Shown here: positions 60,348-64,000 of the stretch, one piece after another
Numbering within the stretch: position 1 is the first letter of the stretch
Layout of the letters: each line of letters begins with the position of its first letter
Assembly (NCBI RefSeq): GCF_943912325.1
Contig: NZ_CALTTX010000008.1
Location: 9,098-73,097, forward strand
DNA: 64,000 nucleotides
Direction: 5' to 3'
Origin: an uncultured Microbacterium sp.
GTDB lineage: Bacteria > Actinomycetota > Actinomycetes > Actinomycetales > Microbacteriaceae
The notes under the pieces: generated by a model
What the model was told of the DNA's origin: nothing
The model's database searches: none
Seen by the model: only the letters and a program-made list of their open reading frames with translations
Program-made: the position numbers and the translations under genes

Positions 60348-60479
60348 TCAGCCCGAAGGGTTCTCGAGCGGGCGACCTTCGTCGTCCGTGGTCTCGGGGA
60401 GAGGCTGGCGAGGCGTGTTGGAGTCCTGTTCCTTAACGGCATCGTCGGCGGGCTTCGGGTCGTGCTTCTGGTTCGACAT
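60348..60479 (-). CDS. Small hydrophilic protein of 43 residues
   Basis: The product reads MSNQKHDPKPADDAVKEQD, then NTPRQPLPETTDDEGRPLENPSG. GGAGCTGAGC precedes the ATG at 60479, and the stop of the membrane-protein gene upstream ends 2 nt before that start. It is charged and probably disordered. Function unknown. Confidence 0.65.
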   Translation of the reverse strand: MSNQKHDPKPADDAVKEQDSNTPRQPLPETTDDEGRPLENPSG

Positions 60480-60481
60480 GC

Positions 60482-61030
60482 TCAGCTCCGGTGGGTGAGG
60501 CGGTGCAGGAGCCCGGCGACAGGACGTTGCTGTTCGCCCTGTTGTGCGCCGAGCACGATGAGGACACCGGTGAGGGCGGGAAGAATCCACTGCACGACGC
60601 GCTGTTGACGCTGCGCGGATGTCAACTCCGGTGACGCTGCCTCATCAGCCTCGGTGACGCCCTCGCCGCCTTCGTCGGCGTGCTTGCCGATCTTGGTGCC
60701 GAGGATCCCGGCGTACAGGGTGGCGGCGGCGGCCGCAGCGGTGATCACGAGCTTCACGGTCGTGTTCGTGCGGGATTCCGGCTGCGCCGCCAAGCGTGAC
60801 TTGTTACCCACGATGAGGCCAGCGCCGCCGATGCCGTGCGCGATGATCGCAGCCAGCTGGACCGGCGCCCACTTTGCCCATCCGATGGAGGACAGTCGCA
60901 GGCGCTCTGCGGGATCGGTGGCTTTCGCGGTGCCGCCGTTGAGGCCGACGGCGCCCATCAGGGTGCCTCCGAACCACGCGGCGAGTCCCACGTCGTGCAG
61001 GGATCGAACAAGAGTGTTGCGACCGGTCAT
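60482..61030 (-). CDS. Membrane protein, unknown function
   Basis: This protein of 182 residues begins NTLVRSLHDVGLAAWFGGTLMGAVGLNGG, followed by WAKWAPVQLAAIIAHGIGGAGLIVGN and a segment TVKLVITAAAAAATLYAGIL. A final segment VVQWILPALTGVLIVLGA precedes a basic end. Four membrane segments in all are likely. It is found in this cluster with CsbD and GlsB-type proteins. No known activity. Confidence 0.75.
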   Translation of the reverse strand: MTGRNTLVRSLHDVGLAAWFGGTLMGAVGLNGGTAKATDPAERLRLSSIGWAKWAPVQLAAIIAHGIGGAGLIVGNKSRLAAQPESRTNTTVKLVITAAAAAATLYAGILGTKIGKHADEGGEGVTEADEAASPELTSAQRQQRVVQWILPALTGVLIVLGAQQGEQQRPVAGLLHRLTHRS

Positions 61031-61081
61031 GGTGCGGTTCCTATCGGTGATGATTGTGAGCTGTGAGTGGGGTGCGTGCGG

Positions 61082-61348
61082 TCAGGACTTGGCTTTGCGG
61101 CCGACGATGAAGCCGTAGATGAGGAGGACGATGAGCGATCCGCCGATGGCGAGGAGCCAGGTCTGCAGGGAGAAGAACTCCTCCAGCGGGGCGTTGAACA
61201 GCACACTGCCCAGCCACCCACCCAGCAGTGCGCCAACGACGCCGAGGAGGAGGGTGATCAGCCAGCCGCCGCCCTGCTTGCCGGGGAGGATGAGTTTGGC
61301 GATAGCACCGGCGATAAGGCCGAGCAGAAGAAATCCGAGGAATCCCAT
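61082..61348 (-). CDS. GlsB/YeaQ/YmgE-family stress-response membrane protein
   Basis: This protein of 88 residues is of the transglycosylase-associated (GlsB) family, with FLLLGLIAGAIAKLILPGKQGGGW followed by a second segment LLGVVGALLGGWLGSVLF and a third LLAIGGSLIVLLIYGFIVG. Such proteins lie near Asp23/Gls24 genes in gram-positive bacteria and are made in envelope or starvation stress. Confidence 0.92.
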   Translation of the reverse strand: MGFLGFLLLGLIAGAIAKLILPGKQGGGWLITLLLGVVGALLGGWLGSVLFNAPLEEFFSLQTWLLAIGGSLIVLLIYGFIVGRKAKS

Positions 61349-61383
61349 GAGCGTGTCCGTTTCTGTGATTGGGGGCGACGGGG

Positions 61384-61653
61384 TTAGTCGCGGCGGGTGA
61401 GGGTGGTGAGGATGGCGGTCAGCCCGGCAAGGCAGACGGCGCCGATGGTGAGCACACGGGTGGGGTTGTCGTTGTAGGCGGTCCGCAGCCGGTCCAGCTG
61501 ACCCTCGATGACGGGGCGCGCCTTGTTGATGGTGTCCGTCACGATGCGGCCAACACCGGAGGCGTGATCTTCGGTTGTGGCGGGCGACGTGTCGATGGTG
61601 CGGTGAGCCGGATCGGCGGCTGGATCGATGAAACGGTCAGTATCTGAAGTCAT
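61384..61653 (-). CDS. Small protein with C-terminal membrane anchor
   Basis: This protein of 89 residues has a polar N-terminus, an amphipathic part (IVTDTINKARPVIEGQLDRLRTAYNDNP) and one membrane segment VLTIGAVCLAGLTAILTTL near the end. It is similar in plan to DUF3618-type proteins, but I cannot place it firmly. Confidence 0.7.
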   Translation of the reverse strand: MTSDTDRFIDPAADPAHRTIDTSPATTEDHASGVGRIVTDTINKARPVIEGQLDRLRTAYNDNPTRVLTIGAVCLAGLTAILTTLTRRD

Positions 61654-61702
61654 GGGGTTCTCTGTGCGGGGTCGGTGTGAGGGATTGCGCGCTTTCGGGC
61701 GG

Positions 61703-62317
61703 TCAGGAAAGTCGACGCTGGTCGTGGGCGAGCTTGGCTCGCAGGCCGGAGTGCACCGAGATGTATGTCTGGACGTTCTTTCCGGTCAACGTCGCCAGGT
61801 TGGTCACGAGCTGGTCCACGTCTGCGACCACCTGGGCTGGGGAGGTGTTCTGCCGCGGTGTCACGCTGACGTGCATGACCGGGGTCTTGCGGATGTCGTT
61901 GGCGGTGACTGAGGAGAACAGGATCTCGTCGCGCTGGTCCAGGGAGTTTTTGAGCGCGTCGGACACGAACGCCTCTTGCACGGTGACTCGTCCCAGCGGG
62001 TTCTGTGAGCCGGTGGAGCGCAGCACCGTGTGGGAGCGTCCACCGCCGACTCGGGTGAGCGCGACGATGAGGAGGATGACAAGGAACAGGATCAGGACGA
62101 GCGCGGCAACGGCGATCCAGCTGATGGTGCTCGCCCCGACAGTCGTGGTCGCGATGGCGTTGTCCAGCCATCCCTGCCCGGCCTCGGTTGCTCCGGTCCA
62201 GTATTCTGCGCCGGCGGGCCACACGATGATGGCGACCAGCACGGCGCCGATGGCCAGGAACAGGATGCCGACGATGAACAGGACGATCCTGTTCAGGGCA
62301 CGGTTGGTGCGGTTCAT
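61703..62317 (-). CDS. AmaP-like membrane anchor for Asp23-type proteins
   Basis: This protein of 204 residues has two N-terminal membrane segments (about 10-33 and 65-88; IVLFIVGILFLAIGAVLVAI and ISWIAVAALVLILFLVILLI) followed by a soluble domain with TVQEAFVSDALKNSL and MHVSVTPRQNTSPAQVVADVDQLV. AmaP anchors Asp23 under the membrane in staphylococci, and this is the matching position in the actinobacterial operon. It is coupled to the DUF6286-type gene (ATGA). Confidence 0.8.
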   Translation of the reverse strand: MNRTNRALNRIVLFIVGILFLAIGAVLVAIIVWPAGAEYWTGATEAGQGWLDNAIATTTVGASTISWIAVAALVLILFLVILLIVALTRVGGGRSHTVLRSTGSQNPLGRVTVQEAFVSDALKNSLDQRDEILFSSVTANDIRKTPVMHVSVTPRQNTSPAQVVADVDQLVTNLATLTGKNVQTYISVHSGLRAKLAHDQRRLS

Positions 62318-62898
62318 TGCTCGTCCTCGTTTTGTTTTGGGCGCTCCACGCGGACGCGGGTCTTCACCTTGGGTGTGAGCTGGTAGCTGTCCACCTCGGT
62401 GGCCGCGAGCTGCTGGATCGGGTCCTTATCGAGGGGGACACCGACGGCGGTGCGCACGGTGACATCGACGGTGCGGTGCGAGACACCGACGGTGATGTCC
62501 TCGCGGGCGATGCCGGTCTCGTCACTCAGATGCTGGGCGACAGATGCGGCGATCACGCCGTTGTCCACGAGCACAGCACGGTTGTCGTGCTGCATCTGGT
62601 GTTTGGACAGCCGCCCGGGGGCCAGCGCCAGGAACACGAAGATGACGCCGAGGACGGCGAGCACGACCCCGAAGACGGCGACGAGCCAGCCGGGTTGCGC
62701 GGTCGGCAACCCGATGAGCCACGTCGCCGCGGCCGCGGGCCCCAGCAGCAGCGCGGGCTGTGCGAGCAAGAACAGGACGATCTCGGTACCGATGTAGATC
62801 AGCACGACCAGCAGCAGCAGAACCGCGATGATCATCGCGACGGTGCGGGGCGAGTGGGTTTCGCGCCGGAGGACGCGGCGGAAGGCGGGGGAGCTCAT
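62314..62898 (-). CDS. DUF6286-type membrane protein
   Basis: This protein of 194 residues has two membrane segments (about 19-45 and 70-95) and a C-terminal soluble part (VIAASVAQHLSDETGIAREDITVGVSHRTVDVTVRTAVG in parts) like those seen in Asp23 gene clusters of actinobacteria. The family number is from memory. It starts 4 nt inside the previous gene. Role: probably a second membrane partner of the Asp23 proteins. Confidence 0.8.
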   Translation of the reverse strand: MSSPAFRRVLRRETHSPRTVAMIIAVLLLLVVLIYIGTEIVLFLLAQPALLLGPAAAATWLIGLPTAQPGWLVAVFGVVLAVLGVIFVFLALAPGRLSKHQMQHDNRAVLVDNGVIAASVAQHLSDETGIAREDITVGVSHRTVDVTVRTAVGVPLDKDPIQQLAATEVDSYQLTPKVKTRVRVERPKQNEDEQ

Positions 62899-63305
62899 TT
62901 CACTCTCTTCTTCTGCTCGGCGATGACGGCACCGGTGATGGTGATGTTCACCCGGGTGACCTCACGTCCGGTGACGTGCGCGATGCGGTCCCGGAGTTGC
63001 TCCTGCGCGGTCTGCACACGCTCGAGGACCGGGGCGCCGGCACGGATGGCGGCTGTGTCGTCCAGGTGTGGGATCGGGAGGGGTGTGCGGATGGTGAGGG
63101 CGATTCCGCCCCGCGCTTCCGACACCCCCACCGATACGTCACCGCGATCCACCCGAAGGGTGGTGGCGGTCGCTTCCTCGGCGACCTTCACGAGCACGCG
63201 CTCTTTGATGGTGATGCGGCCAGGGTAGGGCGAGGCGTCGTGCGACGCCCCGGCGGCGACCCGCGTGAGGTCGCCGCCGGCCTGGCCGGCTCCAGCCGCA
63301 CTCAT
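62895..63305 (-). CDS. Asp23/Gls24-like protein, second copy
   Basis: This protein of 136 residues has an Asp23-like core: ITIKERVLVKVAEEATATTL, VGVSEARGGIALTIRTPL and VLERVQTAQEQLRDRIAHVTGREVTRVNITITG, in the usual strand-helix order. Asp23 proteins form assemblies under the membrane and are induced by alkaline or envelope stress. It starts inside the stop of the DUF2273-like gene (TGATG). Confidence 0.85.
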   Translation of the reverse strand: MSAAGAGQAGGDLTRVAAGASHDASPYPGRITIKERVLVKVAEEATATTLRVDRGDVSVGVSEARGGIALTIRTPLPIPHLDDTAAIRAGAPVLERVQTAQEQLRDRIAHVTGREVTRVNITITGAVIAEQKKRVK

Positions 63306-63493
63306 CACGAGGTGCGCCGGCCGGAGAACGCGTTCGCGAGGCCGCGCACGTCGAGCTGGCCCGACATGATCCGGCCGACGAGCGCGCCGATTCCCATGAA
63401 CAGGGCCACGAGGAGGAATCCCCAGAACCCGAACAGCAGGATCGAGACGGCGAGGATGACGCCCATCAGGGCGCCGGTGACGGTCGGGTTCAT
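63305..63493 (-). CDS. DUF2273-like small membrane protein
   Basis: This protein of 62 residues has two membrane segments (TGALMGVILAVSILLFGFW and LLVALFMGIGALVGRIM), ending in a basic tail. DUF2273 proteins sit next to Asp23 and AmaP in gram-positive bacteria and help anchor them. It is coupled by a 4-nt overlap to the Asp23 gene before it. Confidence 0.88.
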   Translation of the reverse strand: MNPTVTGALMGVILAVSILLFGFWGFLLVALFMGIGALVGRIMSGQLDVRGLANAFSGRRTS

Positions 63494-63942
63494 GAGACGC
63501 GCGACTCTTCCTCGTCCTTGTCGTCCGAGGGCAGGTGCACGTCGTTGACCTCGACGTTGACCTCGACGACCTCGAGTCCGACCAGCTGGCTGATTGCACC
63601 GCTGACCGCAGCGCGGACGTTGGAGGCGACTTCCTGGACCGGCATCGGGTACTCGACGACGATGGTGATGTCGGCGGCGGCCTGGGTCTCGCCGACCTCG
63701 ACCTTGACGCCCTGGGACTTGTCGTCGGCGTTCACGACGCTGCGGATCGCACCGAGTGCACGGGCTCCGCCGCCACCGAGCGCGTAGACGCCGGGAACCT
63801 CGCGGGCAGCGATGCCGGCGACCTTGGCGACCACGCCGTCGGCGATGGTCGTCTTGCCGGCTGCGGAGTCATCTGCGACGGGACGGGCGGGCGTGGTGCG
63901 GTCCACGCGACCGGCGCCCGCCACCCCCGGGTCGCGGGGCAT
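63490..63942 (-). CDS. Asp23/Gls24-family envelope stress protein (start possibly beyond window)
   Basis: This protein of 150 residues or more reads GKTTIADGVVAKVAGIAAREVPGVYALGGG, then VKVEVGETQAAADITIVVEYPMPVQEVASNVRAAVSGAISQLVGLEVVEVNVEVNDVHLP in a typical Asp23 core. ATG 63942 lacks a clear ribosome site, and the frame stays open to the end of the window, so the true start may lie outside. It is the first gene seen of a tight operon of five genes (Asp23, DUF2273, Asp23-like, DUF6286, AmaP-like). Confidence 0.88.
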   Translation of the reverse strand: MPRDPGVAGAGRVDRTTPARPVADDSAAGKTTIADGVVAKVAGIAAREVPGVYALGGGGARALGAIRSVVNADDKSQGVKVEVGETQAAADITIVVEYPMPVQEVASNVRAAVSGAISQLVGLEVVEVNVEVNDVHLPSDDKDEEESRVS

Positions 63943-64000
63943 CAGCCGCCCGACCGCGCCCCGAGGCTCCAGCGAAGCCGTCGCGCCTGGGAGATGGCCA

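Overview
The window is chromosomal DNA of a high-GC actinobacterium, most likely of the family Microbacteriaceae (Microbacterium or a near relative). The grounds are the GC-rich third positions, the DUF222/HNH gene, the ModB-ModC and GNAT-AAA fusions, the Asp23/DUF6286/DUF2273 stress operon, the over-used GGATGC/GCATCC word and many genes whose -10 box lies 6-7 nt before the start codon (leaderless mRNAs). No rRNA, tRNA, CRISPR array or replication origin was seen.

Layout. 1-26751 is core: the 3' end of purD; a TetR/RibD-like pair; a seven-gene leftward operon (solute-binding protein, two permeases, double ATPase, luciferase-like monooxygenase, AhpD-like protein, VOC protein) with 4-nt overlaps between its last six genes; a GNAT-AAA+ fusion; an MFS/PadR pair; an HNH gene; purC, then purS-purQ; and a molybdenum block (MogA/MoaB-type, moaE, moaC, a HTH-TOBE protein, modA, fused modBC). 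A GntR-EamA pair with a FadR-type operator closes it.

26752-35520 is an accessory island built of debris. A remnant of a TraG/VirD4-like coupling protein abuts the Fic-motif piece of a fic toxin gene. The rest of that fic gene lies 5.2 kb away at 32220-32660, still next to its VbhA-like antitoxin. Between the halves sits a mobile element (about 27030-32219) with a tyrosine recombinase, a small HTH protein, a six-zinc-ribbon degenerate recombinase and a two-gene cargo (secreted protein plus partner). Beyond it is an AbiE-type pair with an apparently truncated toxin and an intact regulator/antitoxin with a nested inverted-repeat operator, then an SDR/MerR pair.

35563-51368 is core again: pxpA, a monooxygenase, apt, an alpha-glucosidase, an M20 amidohydrolase, a KimA-like permease, sufS-sufU, an alpha/beta hydrolase lacking its nucleophile serine, a DEAD-box helicase and a SRPBCC/ArsR pair. 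Three copies of a 73-75 bp palindromic repeat occur in the window, one translated inside the modBC linker.

52655-64000 is a stress/envelope cluster: a TetR regulator, PRC-barrel and DUF2382 proteins, a small-conductance channel-like protein, a 35-residue protein, HAD and PAP2 phosphatases, a lipid kinase, CsbD and acidic small proteins, a GlsB-type protein and an Asp23-type operon whose first gene may run past the window end.
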